From Halorhabdus rudnickae (lineage in GTDB: Archaea > Halobacteriota > Halobacteria > Halobacteriales > Haloarculaceae): 64,000 nt of DNA. The stretch lies in the NCBI RefSeq assembly GCF_900880625.1, contig NZ_CAAHFB010000006.1, forward strand, positions 186,001 through 250,000. Reading direction: 5' to 3'. Shown here piece after piece: positions 35,535 to 43,731 of the stretch. Position 1 is the first letter of the stretch. Each line of letters begins with the position of its first letter. Below the pieces are notes generated by a model. That model searched no databases. It had not been told where the DNA came from and saw only the letters and a program-made list of their open reading frames with translations. The translations under genes were made by a program, and so were the position numbers.

Positions 35535-37457
35535 ATGACTACAGATTCAATCTCCCATAGCGATGCCTACGACGAATCGACAGCTTCTCCGCACAGAGTC
35601 ACTACCAGCGAAGCCCGTGATCGACTCGAAGACACGCTCCATTCGGCACTTCGTGCAGCGGAGAATACGCTCATAGACGCGCCCACTTCACTCGGCAAGA
35701 GCCACCTTATGGCAACGACTCGTTGGAGAGACTATCCTGAAATCACCGGTGGCAATCCGGTCATCCATGTCCATCAGACCAAAGAAGCACGGAAGGATGC
35801 CGTCCAGAAAAGCCGAGATACATTTGGAGTAGAATATCACGTACTCCGAGGTCGAACTGACGCTTGTCCAGTAGCTGCCGGTGACTATGACGATGAGTTG
35901 ACCGCACCAAATGGTCGAACACCTTCCGAATGGTTCGACTGGATGTGCAACGTGCGGAATATCCCGTTCCAGAAAGCTCATCGGCGACTGAATCAACAGT
36001 ACGATCTACCCTGTGGAGAGCATTGCGACGCTGTCACCCAATGGTGGGATGTTCAGAGTGACAGTGAGGAGCTTGAGTACGACGTACTTCACGTCACAGC
36101 CAATTTCGCGAAGGTTGACGAACTCATTGATGGAGCTAACGTCATTTTTGACGAGCGTCCGGAATACAAACTGACGTTCAATGACCCTGAGCGCATGCAG
36201 TTCACTCGGGCGACAACAAACCTACTCAAACACCGGTCAGATGGCGAGTTTACGGAGGTTGATTTCAAAAAAGCCGCAATTCGTGATCAGACAGAGGAAA
36301 AAGAGAAGATTGAACAACACTTTCAGGACGAAGTCACGCAGGAATGGCTGTTCCAACGAGAAGAAACCCATCGACTCACGCCAGTTATCGGACGTGCGGT
36401 TCTTGACGCGGAAGAAATCCTTGAAGGTCGCTATCGCGGACAAGATAGCGGTATCGAGGTCGTGATAACTGACGGCGGAGAAATCCGACATGTCCAGAAT
36501 ACTCCCGATCTATCCGAAGCCCGCTGTGTGATCGGACTCGATGCGTTCCCCTCAGAACTCCGATGGAGTGTCAATACGGTGGACAACCTTACGAAGAGAG
36601 ACGTGTTGTCGCCATCTGAGCGAACCTGGTGGCGACGAAACGAACGGGGATTGATCATCAAGCAGGTTGGCACGGCAACTCGATCCTATACGTCAAGGTG
36701 GAAAGGTGCCGGCGAAAAGCGAGCGAAAGCGATCATCCAGAAGATTCGGGAGTTGCATGGGGATGACTTCCAATCCTGTGTTACATCTGACCACGTCGAA
36801 GACAATATTCGGCAGATGATGACTGCCGCGGGAATCGAGGATCCAATGACAATGCACTACGGCGAGCAAAAAAGCCGGAATGACTACTCAGACGAATCGA
36901 GTGGGGCTATCCTCGCGTCCATCGATCCCGGTGACGAGAATATCCTCGATTATCTCGCGCTCTGTGACGCTATCGCGAAGCCGAAACGAATGGTAACTGA
37001 AGGAGGAGAGATCAGTCGAGAAGTGGGACGGGAATTCGTCGGGCCTGATGCTGATATTGCGAGAGAGCTTTTGGTCTCCGTACGTGAGAGCAATTTGGCA
37101 CAAGCCGTAGGACGATATGCACGCGATCCTGACGATCCCGATTCTGGAGCAATCGTGTACGTCTGGTCAGGTGCAATTCCATCCATACTGGTTGATGAAC
37201 GGATCGAAACGACGTACCACTCGATGACGAAGAAGCGAAAACAATTCTTGAAGGTTCTAAAACAATTCCCAAAGGGGTGTTCCGCCAAAACAATCGCAGA
37301 TGAAACAGGCAGCTATAAATCAAGTGTAATCGACTGGCTCAAAGAAATGAAGAAGAGAGATAACGTACTAAAATCCGAGGGTTCGGGGTATCAGGGTGCC
37401 GACGAATGGCAGTGGTGCGGTAGTGTAACTGAAAACTATGTTGAATTCGACCAATGA
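35535..37457 (+). CDS. SF2-like helicase with possible Fe-S cysteines and C-terminal HTH
   Basis: A 640-residue protein. Walker A is DAPTSLGKSH (residues 48-57), a DEAD-like box is ANVIFDERPE (about 205), and motif VI is QAVGRYARDPDD (about 525). Between motifs I and II lie four cysteines, C111, C138, C160 and C164, a layout resembling XPD/DinG-type [4Fe-4S] helicases, followed by a stretch like VLHVTANFAKVDELI. Residues 570-610 (GCSAKTIADETGSYKSSVIDWL) form a helix-turn-helix. It is probably the replication or maintenance helicase of the element. The iteron-like repeats just downstream support this. Function is inferred. Confidence 0.72.
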   Translation: MTTDSISHSDAYDESTASPHRVTTSEARDRLEDTLHSALRAAENTLIDAPTSLGKSHLMATTRWRDYPEITGGNPVIHVHQTKEARKDAVQKSRDTFGVEYHVLRGRTDACPVAAGDYDDELTAPNGRTPSEWFDWMCNVRNIPFQKAHRRLNQQYDLPCGEHCDAVTQWWDVQSDSEELEYDVLHVTANFAKVDELIDGANVIFDERPEYKLTFNDPERMQFTRATTNLLKHRSDGEFTEVDFKKAAIRDQTEEKEKIEQHFQDEVTQEWLFQREETHRLTPVIGRAVLDAEEILEGRYRGQDSGIEVVITDGGEIRHVQNTPDLSEARCVIGLDAFPSELRWSVNTVDNLTKRDVLSPSERTWWRRNERGLIIKQVGTATRSYTSRWKGAGEKRAKAIIQKIRELHGDDFQSCVTSDHVEDNIRQMMTAAGIEDPMTMHYGEQKSRNDYSDESSGAILASIDPGDENILDYLALCDAIAKPKRMVTEGGEISREVGREFVGPDADIARELLVSVRESNLAQAVGRYARDPDDPDSGAIVYVWSGAIPSILVDERIETTYHSMTKKRKQFLKVLKQFPKGCSAKTIADETGSYKSSVIDWLKEMKKRDNVLKSEGSGYQGADEWQWCGSVTENYVEFDQ

Positions 37458-37532
37458 GGTCATTGGGTTACTCACATGATAAACTTTTATGTGGACAACC
37501 CTATGACCTACAGAGTATGAGATTGTTCTATT

Positions 37533-37565
37533 TAGGGTTTAAAACCTCAGAGGAGAGGTAAACTT
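37533..37565 (+). repeat. 33-bp direct repeat, copy 1
   Basis: Identical to 37625-37657. Each copy contains the palindrome ggtttaaaacc and is followed three bases later by gcagtat. The repeat pitch is 92 bp. Confidence 0.85.
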
Positions 37566-37624
37566 TCTGCAGTATTTTTTAAAGAGTTTAAATACTACAG
37601 CAATTTTGCGGCAGGTTTTAACTG

Positions 37625-37657
37625 TAGGGTTTAAAACCTCAGAGGAGAGGTAAACTT
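37625..37657 (+). repeat. 33-bp direct repeat, copy 2
   Basis: Second copy of the repeat at 37533-37565. Two copies with a palindromic core next to a helicase gene are suggestive of Rep-binding iterons or a regulator site. Confidence 0.85.
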
Positions 37658-38026
37658 CCCGCAGTATCTTAACTTAAGTAAGGAATAGAATAGGACGAAA
37701 ATCCAACCATCAAACGCACATATTGAGGGAACACGAGAGTCTTCAAAACCCTCTGTGCGCTGGAGTCTCCTGAGCCAATTATGGATCGTAGCTCTGACCG
37801 AATCCCCCATACACCCGCATTTAGGACACTCAAAACCCGTGAATTTCGACAGTAAAGGCAAGAAGTGGAAAACACCTGAGATTTACCGACTCGGAAATAC
37901 CTGACTCTCAGTCGGAAATTGTTCTGAGAGAGTTACCTACATTCGTAGATCGCGCGCCGACTAATGTTCCAACCGGCGGTTTCCCTTTATTGAGGACGGC
38001 GAATCTTATCCCGACTCGGAGGGTTG

Positions 38027-38248
38027 TTATGTCGAATCGTTCTCCTCTGTGCTGTTACACACGGTGTCTTGAAGCTCTGCGTAGAGATCGGGATGGTTGG
38101 CCCGGAGTATCTCAACGTCGGTCGTCAGTTCGTCCTTGATCTTACGACGGACCCGTGAGATAGCTTGATAGCGCAGATCTTCATCGACTCTTTCCTCTCC
38201 CTCGATGAGTTCTCGTTCTCGATCAGTCAACAGTGCGCGGCGTGCCAT
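38027..38248 (-). CDS. Small haloarchaeal element protein (MARRALLT family)
   Basis: A 73-residue charged helical protein starting MARRALLTDRERELIEGEERVDED, then ISRVRRKIKDELTTDVEILRANHPDLYAEL. Proteins with this start are frequent in haloarchaeal proviruses and plasmids but have no known function; they look like small DNA-binding or structural regulators. ATG 38248 is chosen over one four codons upstream because it begins the family motif. It is divergent from the SWIM gene, with a near-palindrome between them. Confidence 0.75.
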   Translation of the reverse strand: MARRALLTDRERELIEGEERVDEDLRYQAISRVRRKIKDELTTDVEILRANHPDLYAELQDTVCNSTEENDST

Positions 38249-38268
38249 GTGATTGCCCACGTACGCGG

Positions 38269-38282
38269 GTGACTTAATTCAC
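38269..38282. promoter_or_regulatory. Near-palindrome in shared divergent promoter
   Basis: gtgacttaattcac is palindromic at 12 of 14 positions and sits between the divergent genes at 38248 and 38417. Its AT core may also be the TATA element for one of them. Either gene product could bind here. Confidence 0.4.
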
Positions 38283-38332
38283 CGCATTTGGCAACGTTCC
38301 CGCATATGGGAAGTACTAAGTGGGTAGGGTCC

Positions 38333-38402
38333 GTACTGTTGAGTACGAAGCGCGGTGTCGCCATTCAGGAAATGGCCGGTGCGCCAACACCGACCGCGCT
38401 TC
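38333..38402 (+). ncRNA. Compact structured leader: hairpin plus three-way junction
   Basis: Perfectly paired elements abut each other. Hairpin gtact/agtac (38333-38346) is followed by a closing 10-bp stem gaagcgcggt/accgcgcttc (38347-38356 with 38393-38402). Inside it are hairpin gccatt/aatggc (38360-38376) and hairpin cggtg/caccg (38377-38392). Only a GTC linker and the loops are unpaired. It ends 14 bases before the SWIM start, so it would lie in that mRNA leader, but it could act as DNA or as RNA from either strand. Confidence 0.55.
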
Positions 38403-38416
38403 TGGGCTACAGAAGC

Positions 38417-38911
38417 ATGACCGAATACACTCTGACGGGTGAAAACCCCACCGACCTACCGAAGCGTGCCGTTCGCGCATTAACCGAGAAAATGACCGTC
38501 CTGCCCAACACGGGGTGGGTCAAAGACGCGGATGGCCGGTACCTCGTTATCTCGGAAAGCGGCTCTGAGTACCTTGTGGACATCCGAGAAAGCCGCTGTG
38601 ACTGTCCCGACGCTCACCACAACCTCGATGCAGAGGAACAATGCAAGCACGAACGCCGAGTCAACTACGCGACCGGCGAAACCTCCATCCCAGAATGGGC
38701 TGATCCCAGTGCGATAGACGATCAGCTCGGGACCCACACCGATTCGGACCCGGTCCGCGCGGCAACAGATGGAGGTATCACCGGAGAATCTACCGACGAC
38801 TCTCCCCCGCTCAATGCACCGGAACACTCCGACTGTGATTGCGACGATCTCCACGGAGACTTTCCTTGCGCTGACTGCTACATCGAGGGACGAAAAGAGA
38901 TGCCCGAATGA
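38417..38911 (+). CDS. SWIM zinc-finger protein
   Basis: A 164-residue protein. Residues 52-80 are a SWIM finger: YLVDIRESRCDCPDA, then EEQCKHERRV, giving C61-x-C63-x12-C76-x-H78. The C-terminus has a second cysteine cluster (SDCDCDDLHGDFPCADCYIEG). SWIM fingers bind DNA or proteins and are common in haloarchaeal mobile elements. ATG 38417 is used because the longer frame runs through the structured leader and lacks acidic bias. Confidence 0.8.
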   Translation: MTEYTLTGENPTDLPKRAVRALTEKMTVLPNTGWVKDADGRYLVISESGSEYLVDIRESRCDCPDAHHNLDAEEQCKHERRVNYATGETSIPEWADPSAIDDQLGTHTDSDPVRAATDGGITGESTDDSPPLNAPEHSDCDCDDLHGDFPCADCYIEGRKEMPE

Positions 38912-38942
38912 ATATACTATTTGAAATATGAATATGTGATCA

Positions 38943-39899
38943 TCAAGATATTCTTTGCTGTGGCTTCAAATCCTCAAGCCGGTCTTTGGCCATCTCTAAG
39001 TACTCCTCATCAACTTCCAAACTTATTGAATCTCGTCCATTTCTTGATGCCGCAATTGTGGTTGTCCCAATACCAGCAAAGGGGTCCATCACAGTATCGC
39101 CAACAAAGGAATACATTCTAATTAGACGCTCTGCTAGTTCTTCCGGATATGGGGCAGGATGATTTCCTGATTTCTCCCCTTGAATATCCGTCCATATCTG
39201 TCGAAAGAACTGATTGTGGTCATCGACCTGAATTGTGGAGAGAACTCGTTCGGCGGTAGATGGTGAACGGTATTTTCCCGGCTTACGGAATAACAGAATA
39301 TACTCTATATCATTTTTTATTACTGCTCCTGGTTCGTAGGGCTTTCCTAGGAATCTGGCATTCCCTCCTGCTTCTAATGCCGCATTCCCGATTTTTGCCC
39401 AAATTATTGGCGCTAGGTTGTCAAATCCGACACTTTTGCATTGTTCCTGAATTGAGGAATGCAACGGTAGTGCTCTGTGACGGCCTGCTTCCCGTCGTGA
39501 CTGGAGTACATCTCCCACGACTACGCACATTCTACCTCCAGGAATTAACTTATCATAACACTCTTCCCAGACATCCTCAAGCTCATCGATGAATGTTTCA
39601 TATTCATCGATCAACCCCAACTGCCCATTTTCATCATTATAGTTTTTAATATTGAAATAAGGCGGGCTTGTGACAACTAGATCTACAGAACCATCTTCGA
39701 TATCATTTAACTCTCTCGAATCTGAATTAATGAATGAATGATTTGTCGGCAGTCTATAGATGGTATTTTCTATTTCTATCATTTTCTCCCAATCTCTAGC
39801 CAATTCAGGAATCTCTGTCCTCAATTCTTGGTTATTTTTGTCCAAAAGATGACTACAAGAGTCTGGGATAAAATCCACTAACTCATCTTTTTCGACCAT
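38943..39899 (-). CDS. Beta-class DNA methyltransferase, probably m4C
   Basis: A 318-residue methyltransferase with catalytic motif IV TSPPY (residues 77-81) before the SAM-binding motif I DPFAGIGTT (about residue 270), the beta-class order. TSPPY favours N4-cytosine methylation but N6-adenine cannot be excluded. Target-recognition sequence lies between (about residues 100-250). No restriction endonuclease gene is next to it, so it appears solitary. Its GC content is low, as in the following genes. It is divergent from the small gene at 39978. Confidence 0.88.
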   Translation of the reverse strand: MVEKDELVDFIPDSCSHLLDKNNQELRTEIPELARDWEKMIEIENTIYRLPTNHSFINSDSRELNDIEDGSVDLVVTSPPYFNIKNYNDENGQLGLIDEYETFIDELEDVWEECYDKLIPGGRMCVVVGDVLQSRREAGRHRALPLHSSIQEQCKSVGFDNLAPIIWAKIGNAALEAGGNARFLGKPYEPGAVIKNDIEYILLFRKPGKYRSPSTAERVLSTIQVDDHNQFFRQIWTDIQGEKSGNHPAPYPEELAERLIRMYSFVGDTVMDPFAGIGTTTIAASRNGRDSISLEVDEEYLEMAKDRLEDLKPQQRIS

Positions 39900-39977
39900 A
39901 TTAGAAACCTATTGGCTCGAGCAAAATGCTTTTCCCTTCTCTACGTGATGGGGTCCAATGAAGGGTAATTAACACAA

Positions 39978-40202
39978 ATGATGGATGTCAACGATGATAC
40001 GTTCTTTATGGTCCAACTCCCCGAAGGTAAGACCCTCCACCAAACAAAAGAAGAAGCTATCTCACAACTCCAACAGCAGGCTGATGGATTGGAAGCAGAA
40101 TCCAGCGACGTGAATATTATTAAAGTGTCTGTTGAAGATGATGATTGGACAATAGCTGAGATGTCGTGGCAGACAATTGCTCTCCAATTGATGGGGGAAT
40201 AA
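39978..40202 (+). CDS. Small acidic protein heading the ParB-like operon
   Basis: A 74-residue acidic protein, MMDVNDDTFFMVQLPEGKTL then HQTKEEAISQLQQQADGLEAE and DDDWTIAEMSWQTIALQLMGE. It could start one codon later. The predicted alpha/beta pattern is common in small halophilic proteins and I recognise no family. It ends 3 bp before the first ParB-like gene, so it is probably co-translated. Confidence 0.6.
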   Translation: MMDVNDDTFFMVQLPEGKTLHQTKEEAISQLQQQADGLEAESSDVNIIKVSVEDDDWTIAEMSWQTIALQLMGE

Positions 40203-40205
40203 TCT

Positions 40206-41060
40206 ATGGAAGTACAGCAAATTGATCCAAATGAATTAGAGATCGATCCTGTAAACGAAAGGAAGGAAAATATCGGGCCCGATAAAGATGATAATTCACT
40301 GGAAGAAAGCATTCGAGAGCAAGGCGTAATCCAGCCCCCTGTTGCACGTCTGGAAGGTGAAAATTATAAAATCGTAGTTGGTCAACGACGAACACTTGCC
40401 GCACAGAATGTCGGTGTGGAATCGATTCCAGTGATCATTATGGACTGGGATGATTCGGACGCTCTCGCGGCAAGTGTAACAGAGAACGTTGACGCTTTCC
40501 GAAAATCTGTATCGAGGACAGACCGTGCTGCGGCAGTCCAAAGATTGATGGAAGTGAACGATTGGAATGCAAATGACGTTGCTGAGGAATTAGGAGTTAA
40601 TCCTAGCACCGTACGGGAATGGCTGGAACGCACAAACCCTGAGTGGGAAGACACTGTTGTCCATGTTAATGGAGCAGATGAAGCTCCAGACGAAATTCGC
40701 GAATCAGTCGATGAGGTCGATGACAAACAGTTAGCGAGTATTCGCGCAAATACTGAGTCAAAAGAAGAGCGAGAAGAGATTGTTAAAACGCTGTCGCAAT
40801 CTGACCTTAGTCAGCGTGATGTGCTTGAGGCAACAAAGCAGGCACGTCGTGATGAGGAGACGGATTTGAAAGAAGTCATCAAGGAGATGAATAGTCAGAA
40901 ATCGGACAGTGAGGGTGAAATTAGGGTCCGCACAAGGGTCACGTTTACTGGAAATCAAGCTGACGGACTGAAAGACGCTGCGAAGGATCTAGGAACATCT
41001 GAAGAGGAGGTAGTTCGAAACGCCATTCAAGAATATCTTAAGTCGAATGGATACGTGTAG
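40206..41060 (+). CDS. ParB-like protein 1 with C-terminal ribbon-helix-helix-like domain
   Basis: A 284-residue protein. Residues 5-95 are a ParB N-terminal (CTP-switch) domain with SIREQGVIQPPVAR and VVGQRRTLAAQNVG, where GQRR (59-62) matches the GxRR box. Residues 110-140 are a helix-turn-helix (NDVAEELGVNPSTVREWLERT). Residues 240-284 (VTFTGNQADGLKDAAKDLGTSEEEVVRNAIQEYL) resemble a ribbon-helix-helix DNA-binding domain. No ParA ATPase gene is present nearby. It probably binds element DNA for partition or regulation. Confidence 0.8.
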   Translation: MEVQQIDPNELEIDPVNERKENIGPDKDDNSLEESIREQGVIQPPVARLEGENYKIVVGQRRTLAAQNVGVESIPVIIMDWDDSDALAASVTENVDAFRKSVSRTDRAAAVQRLMEVNDWNANDVAEELGVNPSTVREWLERTNPEWEDTVVHVNGADEAPDEIRESVDEVDDKQLASIRANTESKEEREEIVKTLSQSDLSQRDVLEATKQARRDEETDLKEVIKEMNSQKSDSEGEIRVRTRVTFTGNQADGLKDAAKDLGTSEEEVVRNAIQEYLKSNGYV

Positions 41061-41128
41061 TTTTACTAACTTACCCGAAATTTAAATTATCTTCGCGTTA
41101 TACTCTCTTCTGGAGTGAATAATAACTT

Positions 41129-42031
41129 ATGAGCTCAACTTCATTTGACATTGCGAACATAGTTCGCCAAAATTTCATCGATGAGCAGGGTCCACAGGCA
41201 AGTCGAAAATTCGTAGCATACTCTTCAACTTATGGTCTGAGGGTTGCTATGGGCTGGATTGATAAGCCAGATAATATTCAAGAACTCAATGCAGAACGCC
41301 GGGAGATAAACGATGAAACAGATGTCTCTTCTGTAGCTCAATCTCCTGCTTCAGATGTTATGGAGGCGGTCAAGCTTGAGGGAGTTCGTGTGTCTGTCAA
41401 ATATGACCGTGCAGAGCAACAAGGAGATCCGCTACCCTGGTCCGATATTCGACCGTTACTCGATCAACCTGAGACTGTTTATGATCTTCCTATCCAGAGA
41501 ATTGTAGTTAGATTTGAAGATGAAGAGTTCAAGCAAATGTGGATCGACAAGCTCGATGATGCTATAGATGATCCCAACTTCCCAACTAGTTGGGTTGAGC
41601 CTCCTTTTTACGCTGTTTTAGAAACTGGCATTCCTGACAATGATGCCCGTCAAAAAGTAAAGAATGACCATGAAAATCGGTATTTCATGCCCAAATCCAA
41701 TACAACATCTAATGGGAAGCCAGGTCTGGGATGGTCGCCTAGGATTCTCGATCTTGATAGTATTTGGTCACACCGGGGCTGGACGGAAAGATCCGATCCT
41801 CAGTTAGAGGCTTGGTCTGACCGACAAAGTGGGGGGAACTGGACCCCACACAGGCTTGAACAGCGTCTTATGAATTTCTTCGAACCGGAAGAACAGTATA
41901 CTGGCATGATACGAGATAGCGCCCTCATGAACCGGTGGAGAGACGTTATGACTAACAGCCAGAACCACGATTATACCTCGTTTAAAACATTTGAATGGGA
42001 CGACGAAGAGGAGTGGATGCTGCAGAATTAA
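41129..42031 (+). CDS. Unknown 300-residue protein between two ParB-like genes
   Basis: A 300-residue soluble acidic protein with many Trp (WIDKPDNIQEL, SWVEPPFYAVLETGIPD, GWSPRILDLDSIWSHRGWTE, FEWDDEEEWML). There are no Walker, zinc or nuclease motifs I can name and no membrane segments. It is preceded by an AT-rich gap that may hold a promoter (41061-41128) and followed, 6 bp later, by the second ParB-like gene. Being enclosed by two ParB-like genes, it may be their partner, but this is inference. Confidence 0.75.
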   Translation: MSSTSFDIANIVRQNFIDEQGPQASRKFVAYSSTYGLRVAMGWIDKPDNIQELNAERREINDETDVSSVAQSPASDVMEAVKLEGVRVSVKYDRAEQQGDPLPWSDIRPLLDQPETVYDLPIQRIVVRFEDEEFKQMWIDKLDDAIDDPNFPTSWVEPPFYAVLETGIPDNDARQKVKNDHENRYFMPKSNTTSNGKPGLGWSPRILDLDSIWSHRGWTERSDPQLEAWSDRQSGGNWTPHRLEQRLMNFFEPEEQYTGMIRDSALMNRWRDVMTNSQNHDYTSFKTFEWDDEEEWMLQN

Positions 42032-42037
42032 TTTCGT

Positions 42038-43015
42038 ATGAACGATTTAGGTAGCAAAAAATTCGATCCAGATGAACTGGTTATTGATCCAGTAAATGAA
42101 CGGGTATCAAATACAGGCTTTCATTCAGAACAAGATGAAGCTTTTCTGAAAAGCATAAGGGAGAATGGAGTACTTAATCCTATTGTAGTTCGTGAAGTTG
42201 ATGGAGAATATCGGGTAGTAGCCGGACAAAGACGAACGTTAGCGGCACAACAGGTAGGTCTCGATGAAATAAGAGCAAATATTCGAGATCTGGATGATAA
42301 AGAAGCTAGGCTTTTGTCAATTACAGAAAATGCGGACGAATATCAAAAGGATGTGCCACCTGGTGATCGGGCTAAAACCATTAAAAAACTTATAGATGAT
42401 GGGGTCGATATCTCTCAAATAGCTCGTCAAATGGGTTGCTCTCAGCCAACAGTCGAAAGATGGCTCGAACCTGCTCGCGACTATTGGGAAGATACAGAGT
42501 TCGAACCGGACCCAGATCAGGAGGAGGAGGAGGAGGAGGAGTCTCTACTTGACGAGCTTTCTTTAACTTCAATGCGGTTGATCAGGGAAGCAACTGATGG
42601 TAGCGATCAAGCCGAGAAAATTGCAAAGAAGATTATCAAAAACAATGTAAAAGTAGAGTTAGTGAGAGAAGCACATTCTGTTGCAGACACCCCTATTGAA
42701 TTTGGAGAAGAAATATCAAAAATAATTGAAAAACTAAATTCAAATGTCCAAACAATCAACGAGAAGATTACTTTTTCGGGCGATGAGGCTGAGAAGCTTG
42801 ATGAGGTCATGAAAGACAGAGGTGTGCACGAAAGAGAAGCTATCAAAATGTTGGTCAGAGAACGATTGAAAAAAATCTCAAGCTCCAAAGATGGCGAACT
42901 CATCGAATTCCATTTACCGAAGGGACCCTCCGAAAAGGCCAAAGAGTTGACTTCTGGGAGCGATGTCTCAGTAAATGTTCTATGCCGGAAGATTGTTGAA
43001 GATCGGCTAAATTAA
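42038..43015 (+). CDS. ParB-like protein 2 with two ribbon-helix-helix-like domains
   Basis: A 325-residue paralogue of the first ParB-like protein: FDPDELVIDPVNERVSNTG, then SIRENGVLNPIVVRE and VVAGQRRTLAAQQVG (GQRR at 63-66), HTH ISQIARQMGCSQPTVERWL, and an acidic run of glutamates (gag repeat at about 42520-42541). The C-terminus has two RHH-like segments, ITFSGDEAEKLDEVMKDRGV and IEFHLPKGPSEKAKELTSG. It is more diverged and lower in GC than host genes. It ends 19 bp before IS copy 2, whose insertion did not cut it. Confidence 0.8.
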   Translation: MNDLGSKKFDPDELVIDPVNERVSNTGFHSEQDEAFLKSIRENGVLNPIVVREVDGEYRVVAGQRRTLAAQQVGLDEIRANIRDLDDKEARLLSITENADEYQKDVPPGDRAKTIKKLIDDGVDISQIARQMGCSQPTVERWLEPARDYWEDTEFEPDPDQEEEEEEESLLDELSLTSMRLIREATDGSDQAEKIAKKIIKNNVKVELVREAHSVADTPIEFGEEISKIIEKLNSNVQTINEKITFSGDEAEKLDEVMKDRGVHEREAIKMLVRERLKKISSSKDGELIEFHLPKGPSEKAKELTSGSDVSVNVLCRKIVEDRLN

Positions 43016-43034
43016 GTTTGCTCTCTGGATTATC

Positions 43035-43731
43035 GGTAGTGTTCAGATAAGGATTGAAGGATGAGGCGTGGCGTTTTCAAAGTGTCTATGCCCGAAAACG
43101 CACGCCTCAGCGGTAGTATCGACCAGATCGACTTAGAGTTTGTGGAGCGAGAAGCGACACCGCGATTTTTGATGAAGCTCAGTATTCAGTTGCATCTTGC
43201 TGGACTATCGCTTTCGAATACTGTTTCAATTCTTGAGGTATTCGGTGTCCAACGCGCTCGTTCAACCGTCCACAACTGGGTTCACAAGGCCGATCTACAG
43301 CCCGAAACTGGACGGAGCCCGGATCACGTTGCGGTTGACGAAACCGTGATCCGACTCGACAACGAGCGATACTGGCTGTACGCTGCCGTCGATCCCGATA
43401 CAAACGAATTGCTCCATACAACGCTTGAACCAACTACAAATTCAGCTCTTGCTCACGCGTTCTTTCGCGAACTCCGCGAGAAACACGATCTTGACGACGC
43501 GATGTTTCTCATCGATGGGTCGCACTCCTTGAAAGACGCTTGCAACCGACACGGCCTCGATTTCAGATACGAACGCGCTGGAAATCGGAACAGCGTCGAA
43601 CGTGTCTTTCGTGAGGTAAAACGTAGAACATCTTCGTTTTCAAACTGTTTCAGTCACGCCGCTGCGGAAACAGCTGACGACTGGCTCAGATCTTTCGCAT
43701 TTGCATGGAACCAGCTTATCTGAACACTACC
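43035..43731 (+). mobile_element. IS6-family insertion sequence, copy 2
   Basis: A 697-bp copy with the same 17-bp terminal repeats and transposase as copy 1, opposite orientation. Flanks are ggattatc (left) and gtggagtc (right). They are the reverse complements of the left and right flanks of copy 1. Confidence 0.92.
43061..43723 (+). CDS. IS6-family transposase, copy 2
   Basis: Encodes the same 220-residue DDE transposase as copy 1 (D93, D152, E180 positions), on the opposite strand. Its ATG is 26 bp inside the left terminal repeat start. Both copies are intact, so both could still be active. Confidence 0.9.
   Translation: MRRGVFKVSMPENARLSGSIDQIDLEFVEREATPRFLMKLSIQLHLAGLSLSNTVSILEVFGVQRARSTVHNWVHKADLQPETGRSPDHVAVDETVIRLDNERYWLYAAVDPDTNELLHTTLEPTTNSALAHAFFRELREKHDLDDAMFLIDGSHSLKDACNRHGLDFRYERAGNRNSVERVFREVKRRTSSFSNCFSHAAAETADDWLRSFAFAWNQLI

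Larger units (their letters stand above)
37458..38026. other. Non-coding region with repeats; candidate origin of the element
   Basis: A 569-bp AT-rich gap after the helicase gene. It holds the 33-bp direct repeats at 37533 and 37625, a stem (agtattt/aaatact, 37571-37596) between them and a stem ccgact/agtcgg at 37886-37915. A minus-strand frame at 37631-37861 is not supported as a gene. Confidence 0.5.

Noticed and set aside
37533-37657. Possible CRISPR from repeated 33-bp units
   Set aside because: Only two copies, 59-bp spacing that contains its own inverted repeat, and no cas genes.
37631-37861. Minus-strand frame with a CPKCG pair in the repeat region
   Set aside because: It begins inside no promoter-like context, overlaps the direct repeat, and has no acidic bias.
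22885-43731. Composite transposon bounded by the two IS6 copies
   Set aside because: The flanking 8-bp sequences show two separate insertions followed by inversion; the outer flanks gataatcc and gtggagtc differ, so the segment did not move as a unit.
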